Origin: Scatomorpha stercorigallinarum
Lineage (GTDB): Bacteria > Bacillota > Clostridia > Oscillospirales > Oscillospiraceae
DNA length: 49,521 bases
NCBI GenBank assembly: GCA_944387865.1
Contig: CALXGN010000017.1
Span: 1 to 49,521 of the forward strand
Direction of reading: 5' to 3'
Positions 26,774 to 34,888 of this stretch are shown here, in pieces. Under the pieces are notes generated by a model that made no database searches, was not told the DNA's origin, and was given only the letters and a program-made list of their open reading frames with translations. Position 1 is the first letter of the stretch. Every line of letters starts with the position of its first letter. The position numbers and the translations under genes are program-made.

Positions 26774-28249
26774 TTATTTATAGGGATTTTCGCCCGGGTA
26801 GGGCAGCGAAGCGGGCTGGTTATAGGAGATATCCGCCACGCCCAGATACTTGAACACCTCAAATAGCGCCCGTCCGTACTTGCCGAAGGCCACCGCGCCG
26901 TGGTGCGGGTAGCGCCTGGCGATCAGCACATGGCGGTAGAAGCGGTCCATCTCCGGGATGGCGAAAGCGCCGATGGAGCCAAAGCTCTCACAGTCCACGT
27001 CCAGCACCTCGCCCTGCGCCACATAGGCGTGCAGGCTGGTGTCCGCGGCGGACTGCAGGCGGAAGAAGGTGATGTCCCCGGCCTTGATGTTGCCCTCGAT
27101 GGTGCCGCGGGTGATGTCCGGCTCGGGCAGCTCGGGCTCCAGGTCGCGCTTCATGATGAGCTGATAGCCCATGTGCGCGTTCTTCAGCAGCGCGGAGCAG
27201 GTGTTGCCGCAGTGGAAGCCCATGAAGGTCTCCCGCAGGCGGTAGGGGTAAACGCCCCTGATGGCCTTGTCATAGATGGACTGCGGCACAGTGTTGTTGA
27301 TGTCCAGCAGCGTCACCGGCGCGCCGGATACGCAAACGCCGATGTACTCGCTGAGCGCGCCATAGATGTCCACCTCGCAGCTGACGGGTATGCCCATGCC
27401 GGTGAGGCGGCTGTTGACATAGCAGGGCACGAACTTGAACTCGGTCTGGAAGGCCGGCCAGCACTTGTTGGCGAAGGCCACGTACTCGCGCGCGCCCTTG
27501 TGCTGCCCGGCCCAGTCGAGCAGCGTCAGCTCGTACTGCGCAAGGCGCGGGAGGATGCCGGCATAGGGGTTTTCGGCGCCCAGCTCGGCGGCCATCTCCG
27601 CCACCTTGGCCTCGATGCGGCTGTCGCCGGCGTGCTTGTTATAGGCCGCCAGCAGGTCGAGCTCGCTGTTCTCCTCCACGGCCACGCCCAGGTCGTAGAG
27701 CGCCTTGACAGGCCCGTTGCAGGCCAGGAAATCGTCCGGCCGCGGCCCGAAGGTGATTACCTTCAGCCCCTTCAGGCCCAGGATGGCCCGGGCGATGGGC
27801 ACGAAGGCGTGCAGCTCGCGCGCCAGCTCCTCCGCCGTGCCCACGGGGCTCTCGGGGATGTAGGCCCTGCGGCCGCGCAGGCCCAGGTTGTACGAGCAGT
27901 TGAGCAGCCCGCAGTAGGCGTCCCCGCGCCCGTCGTGCAGGTCGCCGTCGCCCTCAGCGGCGGCCACGTACATGATGGGCCCGTCGAACCAGTCGGCGAT
28001 CAGCGTCTCCGGCGTCTCGGGGCCGAAGTTGCCCAGATAAACGCACAGCGCGTTCACGCCGGCGGACTTCACGTCCTCCACGGCGCGCCTGGCGTCCAGC
28101 TCGTTCTCCACCGTCACGCCGCACTCATATATGCCCTCGCCAAAGGCGGCGCAGAGCGCCGCGCGCCTGCGCGCGGAGAGCGAGGCCGGGAAACAGGAGC
28201 GGGAAACGGCGATCACGCCGAGCTTCACTTCAGGGATGTTGCGTATCAT
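26774..28249 (-). CDS. L-fucose/L-arabinose isomerase family protein
   Basis: 491 residues. The protein belongs to the FucI/AraA structural superfamily of Mn2+-dependent aldose-ketose isomerases. Metal-binding candidates are the Glu in SCEVDIYGALSEYIG, the Asp in TLLDINNTVP and the His in FMGFHCGNTCSALL. It is shorter than E. coli FucI (about 590 residues), fitting the divergent isomerase-like group often annotated only by family. The ATG follows GGAGG by 10 bases. It is the third gene of xylulokinase-DUF4867-isomerase, so it probably makes the ketose that the kinase phosphorylates. Substrate candidates are D-arabinose, L-fucose or another pentose or deoxysugar. Confidence 0.8.
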   Translation of the reverse strand: MIRNIPEVKLGVIAVSRSCFPASLSARRRAALCAAFGEGIYECGVTVENELDARRAVEDVKSAGVNALCVYLGNFGPETPETLIADWFDGPIMYVAAAEGDGDLHDGRGDAYCGLLNCSYNLGLRGRRAYIPESPVGTAEELARELHAFVPIARAILGLKGLKVITFGPRPDDFLACNGPVKALYDLGVAVEENSELDLLAAYNKHAGDSRIEAKVAEMAAELGAENPYAGILPRLAQYELTLLDWAGQHKGAREYVAFANKCWPAFQTEFKFVPCYVNSRLTGMGIPVSCEVDIYGALSEYIGVCVSGAPVTLLDINNTVPQSIYDKAIRGVYPYRLRETFMGFHCGNTCSALLKNAHMGYQLIMKRDLEPELPEPDITRGTIEGNIKAGDITFFRLQSAADTSLHAYVAQGEVLDVDCESFGSIGAFAIPEMDRFYRHVLIARRYPHHGAVAFGKYGRALFEVFKYLGVADISYNQPASLPYPGENPYK

Positions 28250-28271
28250 TACCTATTGACCTCCAGTATCT

Positions 28272-28910
28272 TCAGATATCTGCCGAAATGTCGATGTTTT
28301 CGCCCGTCAGGCCGGCAAACGCACCGTCCGCGGCCTCGGCGCTCTCGGGATGGGCGACGAGCCACTTATTGCGCGCACGCAGCAGGACGTCCTCCGGTGA
28401 AGCCGCTGCGAACGCCGGGCGCGGGCCGTTGGTCCCCCGCGGCAGCACCACGGCCACGCGGAAGCCCTCCGACGCGTCCACATGGCAGGGCGCGTAGTGC
28501 AGCGTGGTGGCATAGACCTCCACCAGCGCGCCGGCGGGGACGCGGAAGGCCTTCACCTTCCCCGTGTCCAGCGTGAAGCCGCTGCCCAGCTCATCGCGCC
28601 GCGCCAGCAGCAGTATGAAGTCCCCCACGCCCACATTGAGCTCGCTGTCGCGGTGGTATTCGAGGCAGTTCAGGCACGTGTTGCGCCCCCAGCACATACC
28701 GATCTGCACGGGCATCCCGCCGAAGGCGGAGTCGCGCAGGGCGGAATAAAGCCCGGCGCTCTCCAGCTCCAGCAGCGAGGGCTCATAGGCCGTGCCGCTC
28801 TCCGGCAGGGGGAAGCGCCGCATGGCCCTGCACAGCGCGGCGGTGTCATAGCCCTCCATCACCCGGCCGTAGGGCGCGAATTCGCTGTCGTACACGGAAT
28901 AGATCTTCAT
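28272..28910 (-). CDS. DUF4867-like cupin protein
   Basis: 212 residues. It resembles the DUF4867 family of Clostridia, known mainly from sugar-catabolic operons and without an assigned reaction. A cupin-like core is suggested by a histidine pair: CLEYHRDSELNVG in the middle and TTLHYAPCHVD later, which could bind a metal. It lies between xylB and the isomerase-like gene with short gaps (12 and 22 bases) and has GGAGG before its ATG. A role as mutarotase or isomerase accessory is a guess from position. Confidence 0.65.
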   Translation of the reverse strand: MKIYSVYDSEFAPYGRVMEGYDTAALCRAMRRFPLPESGTAYEPSLLELESAGLYSALRDSAFGGMPVQIGMCWGRNTCLNCLEYHRDSELNVGVGDFILLLARRDELGSGFTLDTGKVKAFRVPAGALVEVYATTLHYAPCHVDASEGFRVAVVLPRGTNGPRPAFAAASPEDVLLRARNKWLVAHPESAEAADGAFAGLTGENIDISADI

Positions 28911-28922
28911 CTTGCCGCCTCC

Positions 28923-30398
28923 TCACGCCAGGTCCGCGAAAAGCCCGCGGCAGGCCGGATATATTTTCGCAAAGCGCGCATAGCGCTCAGCATAGCGCGC
29001 CGTCAGCTCCGTTTCGGGCTCCACCGTGTCCGTCACGCGCACCAGGGCTTCAGCGGCCTCTTTCACGCTGCCGAACCCGCCGCAGGCCACCATCGCCAGC
29101 ATGGCCGCGCCGTAGCCCGGGCCCTGCTCCGTGGCGGGGATGTCCAGCGGTATGCCCAGCACGTTCGCCATGATGCGCCGCCAGAGCGGCGAGCGGCTGC
29201 CGCCGCCGCAGATGAAGCTGCGCGGTATCTCCACACCGAGGGAGCGCGCCACCTCGAAGGAATCGCGTATGGCGAAGGCCACGCCCTCCAGCACGGCGAG
29301 CGTCATATCCTCGCGCGTGGTGTCCATAGTCATGCCGGTGAACGTGCCGCGGGCGTTGGTGTCGTTTATCGGGCTGCGCTCGCCCATCAGGTAGGGCAGG
29401 AAGAAAACGCGGTTGCGCCCCAGCTTGTCCTCCCCTATCGCCGCCTGGGCGGCGGCGTAGTCGCCGTCGCGCAGTATGCCGTCCTGCCACCAGGCGTTGC
29501 AGGCCGCGGCGGAGAGCATGCAGCCCATCAGGTGATAGCCGCCGTCCGCGTGGGCGAAACTGTGCAGGGCGTTGTGCACGTCTACACCGAACTTTTCCGA
29601 GGAAATGAATATCGTCCCCGAGGTGCCGAGGGAGATGTTGCACCTCCCGCCGCCCACCGCGCCGGTGCCGACGGCCGCGGCGGCGTTGTCCCCCGCCCCG
29701 GCGCAGACGACGACGTCCTTCCTCAGCCCCAGTCGCTCCGCCGCCTCCGGCAGCAGCGTCCCCACGCGCTCGAAGCTCTCGTGCAGCGCGGGCAGCCAGC
29801 TCTCCTCCACGCCGCAGAGGGCGCACATCTCACGGCTCCAGCGGCGGTGCTCCACGTCCAGCAGCAGCGTGCCGGAGGCGTCCGAGTAGTCGCTCGCGCG
29901 CTCGCCCGTGAGCTTATAGACGATGTAGTCCTTGGGCAGCATGATGCTGCGTATCCGCGCGAAGAGCTGCGGCTCGTGCGCGCGCATCCACAGCAGCTTT
30001 GGCGCCGTGAAGCCGGCAAAGGCGATGTTCGCCGTGTGCGCGGAGAGGTAAGCGCGCCCCACGTCTTCGTTCAGCCAGCGCACCTCGTCCGCCGTGCGCG
30101 AATCGTTCCACAGTATCGCCGGGCGTATCACCGCCCCGCCCGCGTCCAGGGCCACCAGCCCGTGCATCTGCCCGCCGGCGCCGATGCCGGCCACTTCCCC
30201 GGCGTCAAAGCCGCGCAGGAGCTCCGGCACGCCCTCCTCCACGGCCCGCCACCAGTCCTCCGGCGACTGCTCGCTCCAGCCGGGATGCGGGTAGCTGATG
30301 GGATATTCGCGCGTGACGGTGTTGCGCACATTCCCCTCGGAGCCCACCAGCAGCAGCTTGCAGGCCGAGGTGCCAAGGTCGATGCCAATGTACAGCAT
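28923..30398 (-). CDS. xylB: Xylulokinase-like FGGY carbohydrate kinase
   Basis: 491 residues, the usual length. FGGY-family features are IGIDLGTSACKLLLV at the N-terminus, the xylulokinase-typical GAGGQMHGLVALD (substrate-contact Met-His), and the second-half phosphate loop NISLGTSGTIFISS with CGGGSRSPLWRRIMANVL. It phosphorylates a ketopentose, classically D-xylulose at O5. The partner isomerase here is not XylA but a FucI-like protein, so D-ribulose or another ketose is also possible. GGAGG precedes the ATG. The upstream region has a -10-like TATATT (30434-30429) overlapping the palindrome ATTTG-N6-CAAAT (30416-30431), consistent with activator control. Confidence 0.85.
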   Translation of the reverse strand: MLYIGIDLGTSACKLLLVGSEGNVRNTVTREYPISYPHPGWSEQSPEDWWRAVEEGVPELLRGFDAGEVAGIGAGGQMHGLVALDAGGAVIRPAILWNDSRTADEVRWLNEDVGRAYLSAHTANIAFAGFTAPKLLWMRAHEPQLFARIRSIMLPKDYIVYKLTGERASDYSDASGTLLLDVEHRRWSREMCALCGVEESWLPALHESFERVGTLLPEAAERLGLRKDVVVCAGAGDNAAAAVGTGAVGGGRCNISLGTSGTIFISSEKFGVDVHNALHSFAHADGGYHLMGCMLSAAACNAWWQDGILRDGDYAAAQAAIGEDKLGRNRVFFLPYLMGERSPINDTNARGTFTGMTMDTTREDMTLAVLEGVAFAIRDSFEVARSLGVEIPRSFICGGGSRSPLWRRIMANVLGIPLDIPATEQGPGYGAAMLAMVACGGFGSVKEAAEALVRVTDTVEPETELTARYAERYARFAKIYPACRGLFADLA

Positions 30399-30415
30399 AC
30401 GCCCACCTCCATCCT

Positions 30416-30434
30416 ATTTGTTGACACAAATATA
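30416..30434 (-). promoter_or_regulatory. Putative promoter/operator of the xylB operon
   Basis: On the minus strand a -10-like TATATT has no good -35, and the palindrome ATTTG-N6-CAAAT overlaps it. The region 30436-30561 shows no gene. An AraC regulator encoded just upstream is the natural candidate to act here. Confidence 0.35.
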
Positions 30435-30561
30435 CAGCGTGCGCCGCCGCCCTTCTTTGACAAATTCCCACCGCGGATTAGACTATTTTGCTGTTTTGCT
30501 CATTTCAGCTATCTGCACATAAACAGGCGCCGCTTTTTGTCACATCTACCAGCCCGCCCCG

Positions 30562-30587
30562 CAAAAAGGCCGCGGCGGCCGCGGCCT
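30562..30587 (-). terminator. Terminator of the AraC-family regulator gene
   Basis: A 9-base perfect stem (30587-30579 with 30575-30567), then TTTTTGC on the minus strand. It separates the regulator from the xylB operon and begins at the regulator's stop codon. Confidence 0.85.
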
Positions 30588-31518
30588 AAGTGTAAACGCC
30601 CTTGTATTTCTCCAACAGCTCCAGGCTGCGCTCATATGAATAAAAGCGCTCCAGCGAGGCTGTGCTGCGCCGCCCCCCGTCTTCCTCCGCGCCGTGCGCC
30701 CCGGGGAGGCGGCTGTACTGCTCGGGCGTAAGCCCCAGGCGGCGCTGGAAGGCGCGCGAAAAATAGCGGTAGTCGGAAAAGCCCGCCGCCACGCTCACGT
30801 CCAGCATCCGTCCCGCCCCGGCTGAGATGAGCTTGCAGGCGGCGTTGAAGCGCACGGACTCCACATACTCCTGGAAGCTCTGGCCCAGCATCTCCTTCGC
30901 GAAGTGGGAGATGTAGCCAAGCGAGCGCCCCTCAGACGCGGCAAAATCCGCCAGCCGCAGCTTGTGCGTATAGCCCTCCTCCACGAAGCTGATGAGCCTC
31001 AGCAGCCGGTCCGTACGCCGCTCGTCCTCCGCCGCCTCCCCGGCCGAGAGCAGCCGGTGCGGCAGATATTGGAGAAGTTCGCGCAGCAGCAGGTGCGTCT
31101 CCCCCACGCAGAGCAGCCCCCCGTCCTCGCGCGGGGAAAAATATCCCTCCGCAGCCGCCAGGAAGCGCCCTCTCAGCCGCCGTTTTGCCGCCTCCGGCAC
31201 GCTCTCCGGCAGCGCGCCGGAAGCCCTCAGCCCGCGCACCGCGGGCAGTGCGCGCTCCAGCAGCTCGGGCGCGGCCTGCAGGCAGAGGAAGGTGCAGCCC
31301 CCGCCCAGGGCGCGCAGTTCATGCGTCTGATTGGCCCCAAAGAGCGCCATATCGCCCGGTGCGGCCTCCTGCGCCGCCCCGGAGATGGCCAGCCGCCCTT
31401 CCAGCACCAGCAGCAGCTCGATCTCCCGGTGGCAGTGCGGAGTGCGGTATTCCAGCGTGTTGAAAAAGACATGCAGGCCGTCTATCCGCCGGTGCTCTAC
31501 CAGTTCAACTTCCCTCAT
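30586..31518 (-). CDS. AraC-family transcriptional regulator
   Basis: 310 residues. The N-terminal cupin-type sensor domain includes THECH-like histidines (RTPHCHREIELLLVLEG) and GDMALFGANQTHEL. The C-terminal AraC domain (about 190-290) has two helix-turn-helices (LRLADFAASEGRSLGYISHF and DVSVAAGFSDYRYFSRAFQR), ending LGLTPEQYSRL. It is encoded just upstream of, and in the same direction as, the xylB operon but behind its own terminator, so it most likely senses the sugar and controls that operon. Confidence 0.92.
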   Translation of the reverse strand: MREVELVEHRRIDGLHVFFNTLEYRTPHCHREIELLLVLEGRLAISGAAQEAAPGDMALFGANQTHELRALGGGCTFLCLQAAPELLERALPAVRGLRASGALPESVPEAAKRRLRGRFLAAAEGYFSPREDGGLLCVGETHLLLRELLQYLPHRLLSAGEAAEDERRTDRLLRLISFVEEGYTHKLRLADFAASEGRSLGYISHFAKEMLGQSFQEYVESVRFNAACKLISAGAGRMLDVSVAAGFSDYRYFSRAFQRRLGLTPEQYSRLPGAHGAEEDGGRRSTASLERFYSYERSLELLEKYKGVYT

Positions 31519-31580
31519 CGCCCGCGCCCCTTCCGCCTGTACTGGTATGAGTTTAGCACATTTTCCCGCCCGCGCGCAAT

Positions 31581-31607
31581 AAAAAGCCGCCCGGAAAACC
31601 GGGCGGC
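31581..31607 (-). terminator. Terminator of the DUF3298-type lipoprotein gene
   Basis: A 9-base perfect stem (31607-31599 with 31594-31586), loop TTTT, then TTTTT on the minus strand, 14 bases after the stop. Confidence 0.9.
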
Positions 31608-31620
31608 CCCAAATATGCTT

Positions 31621-32466
31621 TCACTCGACGATAAGGCTCTCGTTCAGCAGCCCCTCGAGCTCCGTATAGGGTATCGTAAAGACGATGGTCCCCGCCGCGT
31701 GCGGCGCGAGCTCGTCGGGCGCGGCAAATACCACCAGGCCCTCGCCGTCAAGGTACCACTTCTCGGTGTCCAGCACGCCGCCGGCATAGGCGTCCAGGTC
31801 GCCGGTGATCGTGCCCTCCTCGAGCTCCTCCGCCTGAGCCGAGACGCTCTCCGCCACCTTGGCGCACAGGCCCTCATAGTCGGCGGCGATGTCGGCGGCG
31901 CTCAGCAGCGCGCCGGTGGAGAGGTCAAAGGTGAGGCCGAAAACGCTCGTATTGTCGTGCGCGCCGCCGGTGTACTCCGTGCGCGTGCAGAGGACGCTGA
32001 GGACGCCCTCGCTGCGCTTCACCTCGGCGCTGTAGCGGATGCTGTAGCCGCCGAAGCTCTCGCGCTCCGTCTCGTCCAGCGTGTCATAGTGCTCGCGCGC
32101 CATGGCGGCGTACTCGTCGATGTCCTCCTGCGAAACGGTCAGGCGCTCGGACAGCACGGATGCGATGGCCTGCGCCGCCTCGTCCGCGCCCTCGATGCTC
32201 ACGTTGGGCGCAACGGACTGCGCGGTCATGTAAGTCACGCCGTCCTCCTCAACGGTGCTGAGCTCTTCCTCAAACGTCACCTCGGCGTTCAGCGCCTCGG
32301 GCGCTTCACTCTCCTCGGGCTCTTCCGTCCCTGCGGGCGTTTCGGACCCGGCGGGCTCCTCGCTCTCGGCAGGCGCGGGGCTCTCCTCCGTCTCCGCCTG
32401 GCCGCAGGCGGCCAGGGCAAACACCAGGCAGAGCGCCATTATCAGTGCGAAAATACGCTTCTTCAT
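31621..32466 (-). CDS. Lipoprotein with DUF3298/DUF4163-like domain
   Basis: 281 residues. A signal peptide with lipobox LAAC puts the lipidated cysteine at residue 21, followed by a Glu/Pro/Ser/Ala-rich linker to about residue 60. The C-terminal part resembles the RsiV/PdaC-type module: SYEVK-like early strands, then YTGGAHDNTSVFGLTFDLST with TGALLSAADI, the hallmark of DUF3298. In this family the module is found in anti-sigma factors and deacetylases as a cell-envelope sensor or binding domain; alone, as here, its role is unknown. AAGGAGG lies 7-8 bases before the ATG, and a strong hairpin lies 26-57 bases before it. Confidence 0.85.
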   Translation of the reverse strand: MKKRIFALIMALCLVFALAACGQAETEESPAPAESEEPAGSETPAGTEEPEESEAPEALNAEVTFEEELSTVEEDGVTYMTAQSVAPNVSIEGADEAAQAIASVLSERLTVSQEDIDEYAAMAREHYDTLDETERESFGGYSIRYSAEVKRSEGVLSVLCTRTEYTGGAHDNTSVFGLTFDLSTGALLSAADIAADYEGLCAKVAESVSAQAEELEEGTITGDLDAYAGGVLDTEKWYLDGEGLVVFAAPDELAPHAAGTIVFTIPYTELEGLLNESLIVE

Positions 32467-32492
32467 TTTTGGTTCCTCCTTGGGGTAAAAGA

Positions 32493-32523
32493 TATGCGCT
32501 CCGGGATGTCCCGGATGCGCATA
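32493..32523 (-). terminator. Attenuator-like hairpin in the lipoprotein leader
   Basis: Arms 32493-32506 and 32509-32523 give 14 pairs with one bulged base (32516) and a two-base loop. On the minus strand it is followed by TCTTTT and then the ribosome site of the gene starting at 32466. The remaining sequence to trxA (32524-32633) shows no gene. Confidence 0.45.
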
Positions 32524-32633
32524 AGACGCCCGCCCGCAGCGTGTGTTCCCCGCTTAAAAAAATGTTTACAAACTCCCGCCCCTATGGTGACCTTGTCACA
32601 GACGCGCCGGCGCAGAGCGTGTATCATAGGGCC

Positions 32634-32654
32634 ATAAAATAAAACTTCAGGAGG
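32634..32654 (+). promoter_or_regulatory. A-rich ribosome-binding leader of trxA, identical to that of dapA
   Basis: The same 21 bases as at 8905-8925, ending CTTCAGGAGG, eight bases before the trxA ATG. A possible -10 element TATCAT (32622-32627) would place the start site at or near the first base of the shared stretch. No good -35 is seen. Confidence 0.65.
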
Positions 32655-32662
32655 ACTCAACG

Positions 32663-32968
32663 ATGCCGGTCATCAATATCACCAAGGACAGTTTCAAAAA
32701 TGAGGTCGTGGAGAGCAGCAAGCCCGTCCTCATCGACTTCTGGGCCAGCTGGTGCGGCCCCTGCCGCATGGTCTCCCCCATCGTGGACGAGATCGCGGAA
32801 GAGCGCGGCGACATCAAGGTCTGCAAGATCAACGTTGACGAACAGCCCGAGCTTGCCGGCTCCTTCGGCGTGATGAGCATACCCACCCTCGTGGTGATGA
32901 AGGACGGCAAGGTCGTTAACAGGGCCGTCGGCGCCATGCCCAAACAGCGCATCCTCGCCCTGCTCTGA
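32663..32968 (+). CDS. trxA: Thioredoxin
   Basis: 101 residues with the full thioredoxin fold and active site WCGPC (30-34), the cis-proline loop MSIPTLVVMKDG and a C-terminal helix. It reduces cytosolic disulfides with electrons from thioredoxin reductase, which is not in this window. It is followed 8 bases later by a single-domain rhodanese, presumably co-transcribed. Strong AGGAGG ribosome site. Confidence 0.95.
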   Translation: MPVINITKDSFKNEVVESSKPVLIDFWASWCGPCRMVSPIVDEIAEERGDIKVCKINVDEQPELAGSFGVMSIPTLVVMKDGKVVNRAVGAMPKQRILALL

Positions 32969-32976
32969 GGTACGGC

Positions 32977-33297
32977 ATGGGCTTCTTCTCCTTCCTCCGC
33001 CCCCATGACATCAACGCGGGCCTGAAAAGATTCCGTTCCACCCCCGGCGCAATGCTGCTCGACGTGCGCACGCGCGGCGAATATGACGAATGGCACATCC
33101 CCGGCAGCTTCTCTCTCCCTCTAAGCGAGCTGCAGACAGCCCCTTCTCTCATCCCCTCCTCCTCAACTCCGCTTTTCGTCTATTGCCTCAGCGGCGCGCG
33201 CAGCCGCAGCGCAGTCTCCGCCCTTCAGCGTATGGGCTACAGCGCCGAGAACATCGGCGGCATCAGCTCCTACCGCGGCGAGATCGAGCGCGGGTGA
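32977..33297 (+). CDS. Single-domain rhodanese-like protein
   Basis: 106 residues. A rhodanese domain with LLDVRTRGEYDEWHIPGS and the active-site loop CLSGARS; the Cys accepts a sulfane sulfur as a persulfide. It is paired with thioredoxin, which can reduce persulfides, so the two may handle sulfane sulfur or thiosulfate. Its stop is followed by a bidirectional terminator. Confidence 0.92.
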   Translation: MGFFSFLRPHDINAGLKRFRSTPGAMLLDVRTRGEYDEWHIPGSFSLPLSELQTAPSLIPSSSTPLFVYCLSGARSRSAVSALQRMGYSAENIGGISSYRGEIERG

Positions 33298-33303
33298 AAA
33301 AAT

Positions 33304-33332
33304 AAGGGATACCGGCCTCACCGGTATCCCTT
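33304..33332. terminator. Bidirectional terminator after the rhodanese gene
   Basis: A 12-base inverted repeat (33304-33315 with 33321-33332), followed by TTTC on the plus strand and TATTTTTT on the minus strand. Confidence 0.88.
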
Positions 33333-33343
33333 TCTTCAAACTG

Positions 33344-33853
33344 TCAAGCCCCCAGCTCCTGCCAGCGCCCGCTGTCCAGATGGAAAACGACCTCCACATC
33401 CTCGCCCTGCTTATCCTGTGCGCGGAAAACGGGCGACCACTCGATGAAGGGGTTTTCCGCATCCGGGGCATAGAGCTTATACTCCGGCGCGGCGTCCGCA
33501 TACCCCGCCCCGGCCAGTATGTCCCCGGCCTCGGCGAGCGTATAGCCCGGCCTGTAGGCCGCGGCCGCCGCCAGCGAGCCGATAAATAGCGCCGCCGCCG
33601 TCAGCGCGTAGGCGCGGCCCAGCAGCCTGCTTTTGCTCGCGGGCCGCTTCCAGGCAAAGGCGCCGTCCTCGCGCGAGGGCACATGTACGGCGATAACGCC
33701 GATGACCAGCGCGCCGGCGACATCGACCATGCCGGTGCGCAGCGCACCGCCGTAGAGGTTCACATTCGCCCAGTGGAAGGCCAGCAGGGCCGCCGCCGGC
33801 AGGCAGAGCAGCGATATATAGGCGAATAGCGCGCCGTATTTCCTTGACATCAT
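33344..33853 (-). CDS. Membrane protein of unknown function
   Basis: 169 residues from ATG 33853 (GGAG six bases upstream; ATG 33859 is an alternative). It has three hydrophobic helices (about 9-28, 36-58 and 84-108) and then a soluble C-terminal domain of about 60 residues rich in acidic and aromatic residues (YADAAPEYKLYAPDAENPF). I do not recognise the family. It lies 77 bases downstream of the Crp/Fnr regulator on the same strand and may be co-transcribed. A much longer frame continuing upstream to 34180 runs antisense to that regulator and is not credible. Confidence 0.6.
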   Translation of the reverse strand: MMSRKYGALFAYISLLCLPAAALLAFHWANVNLYGGALRTGMVDVAGALVIGVIAVHVPSREDGAFAWKRPASKSRLLGRAYALTAAALFIGSLAAAAAYRPGYTLAEAGDILAGAGYADAAPEYKLYAPDAENPFIEWSPVFRAQDKQGEDVEVVFHLDSGRWQELGA

Positions 33854-33930
33854 GACCATCTCCGCTTCGTTTATGAGCAGATCATAGCACCACAAGCGAA
33901 AATGGTCAGCATATTCGCGTAAAATCGCGG

Positions 33931-34587
33931 TTAAGCGGCAAGTTTGGCCAGCGCCCGCCGGTCCGTCAGCTCCACGGAGCCGCGGCCCAGCTTCACCAGC
34001 CCTTCGCCCTGGAAGTAGCGCAGCAGGCGCGTCACCACCTCGCGCGCCGTGCCCAGGTGGGCGGCGATGCGCTCGTGCGTCAGGCGCAGCGTGTCCGTGC
34101 CCTCTACGGCGGCCTCCTCCAACAGGAACGCCGCCAGGCGCCTGTCCATGCTCTTCCAGAGCAACTGCTCCAACAGCCACATCACATCCGAAAAGCGCGC
34201 GGCCATGAGGGAGTTGGTGAAGTTCGCCAGCGGCGCGCTCTCCGCCATTGCGCGGCGGTAGACATCCGCCGGGATGACGAAAAACTCCGTATCCCGCTCG
34301 GCCTCCACCGTCACCTCAAGCTGCAGGCCGCTCAGCGCACAGGCGGCAGAGAGCAGGCAGACGTCCCCTTCAAAAAGGCGGTAGAGCGTGATCTCCCGCC
34401 CCTCGTCGGAGAGCATATACGCCCGCAGCCGCCCGGAGGCCACCAGCAGCAGCCCCGTGCAGTCCGCGCCGCCTCCGTGTATCACCGTCCCCGCCTCTGC
34501 GCGCCGGCGCGCGGCGGAAGCCGAGAGCAGCGAGCGCTCGCTCTCCGTCAGTTCGCCCCACATGGGGAAAAATCCCGCTATCTCCAA
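33931..34587 (-). CDS. Crp/Fnr-family transcriptional regulator
   Basis: 218 residues. A cyclic-nucleotide-binding-type domain (about 10-125; GLLLVASGRLRAYMLSDEGR, EGDVCLLSAACALSG) is joined by the long dimer helix to a winged helix (LTHERIAAHLGTAREVVTRL). It has no N-terminal cysteine cluster of the FNR type. Cys at LLSAACALSG is a possible redox or ligand contact. The start is TTG 34587, with GGAGG eight bases before it. It is divergent from DUF6132-ccdA-tlpA (94-base gap), which is the likely target. Confidence 0.9.
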   Translation of the reverse strand: MEIAGFFPMWGELTESERSLLSASAARRRAEAGTVIHGGGADCTGLLLVASGRLRAYMLSDEGREITLYRLFEGDVCLLSAACALSGLQLEVTVEAERDTEFFVIPADVYRRAMAESAPLANFTNSLMAARFSDVMWLLEQLLWKSMDRRLAAFLLEEAAVEGTDTLRLTHERIAAHLGTAREVVTRLLRYFQGEGLVKLGRGSVELTDRRALAKLAA

Positions 34588-34681
34588 TCCGCTCGCCTCC
34601 GCGCCGTTTTTTTACATGATACCACGTTCCATCCCCGCCCGCAACGCAAAACGCCCAAACTCTTGACGGGAGGCCAACGAT

Positions 34682-34888
34682 ATGGCAAAGTATATTAAGC
34701 GTTTCCTGCGCCCGGCGCTCTTCGCCGCCGCCGGCGCGGCCCTCGGGCTCGTATATCACCGCCTTGCCGGCTGCGAGGGCAGCTGCCCCATCACCTCCGA
34801 CCCCTGGCTCACCGCCGCGTGGCTGGGCGTCATCGGCCTGTTGCTCTCCGCGGCCACGGCCAAAAACAGTGAAAAGGACAAGGACTGA
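34682..34888 (+). CDS. DUF6132-like small membrane protein
   Basis: 68 residues with two hydrophobic segments (about 8-25 and 42-59) around the conserved-looking loop GCEGSCPITSDPW. The two cysteines flank a Gly-Ser, as in the small DUF6132 proteins I recall from anaerobes near rhodanese and thioredoxin genes. The stop is directly followed by the ATG of the CcdA gene. A role in thiol or sulfur transfer at the membrane is an inference from the cysteines and the neighbours. Confidence 0.7.
   Translation: MAKYIKRFLRPALFAAAGAALGLVYHRLAGCEGSCPITSDPWLTAAWLGVIGLLLSAATAKNSEKDKD

Noticed and set aside
33854..34180. Longer N-terminus for the gene at 33344-33853
   Set aside because: The extension is antisense to the Crp/Fnr gene, has an Arg/Gly/Ala-rich shadow composition and no ribosome site; ATG 33853 has a good one.
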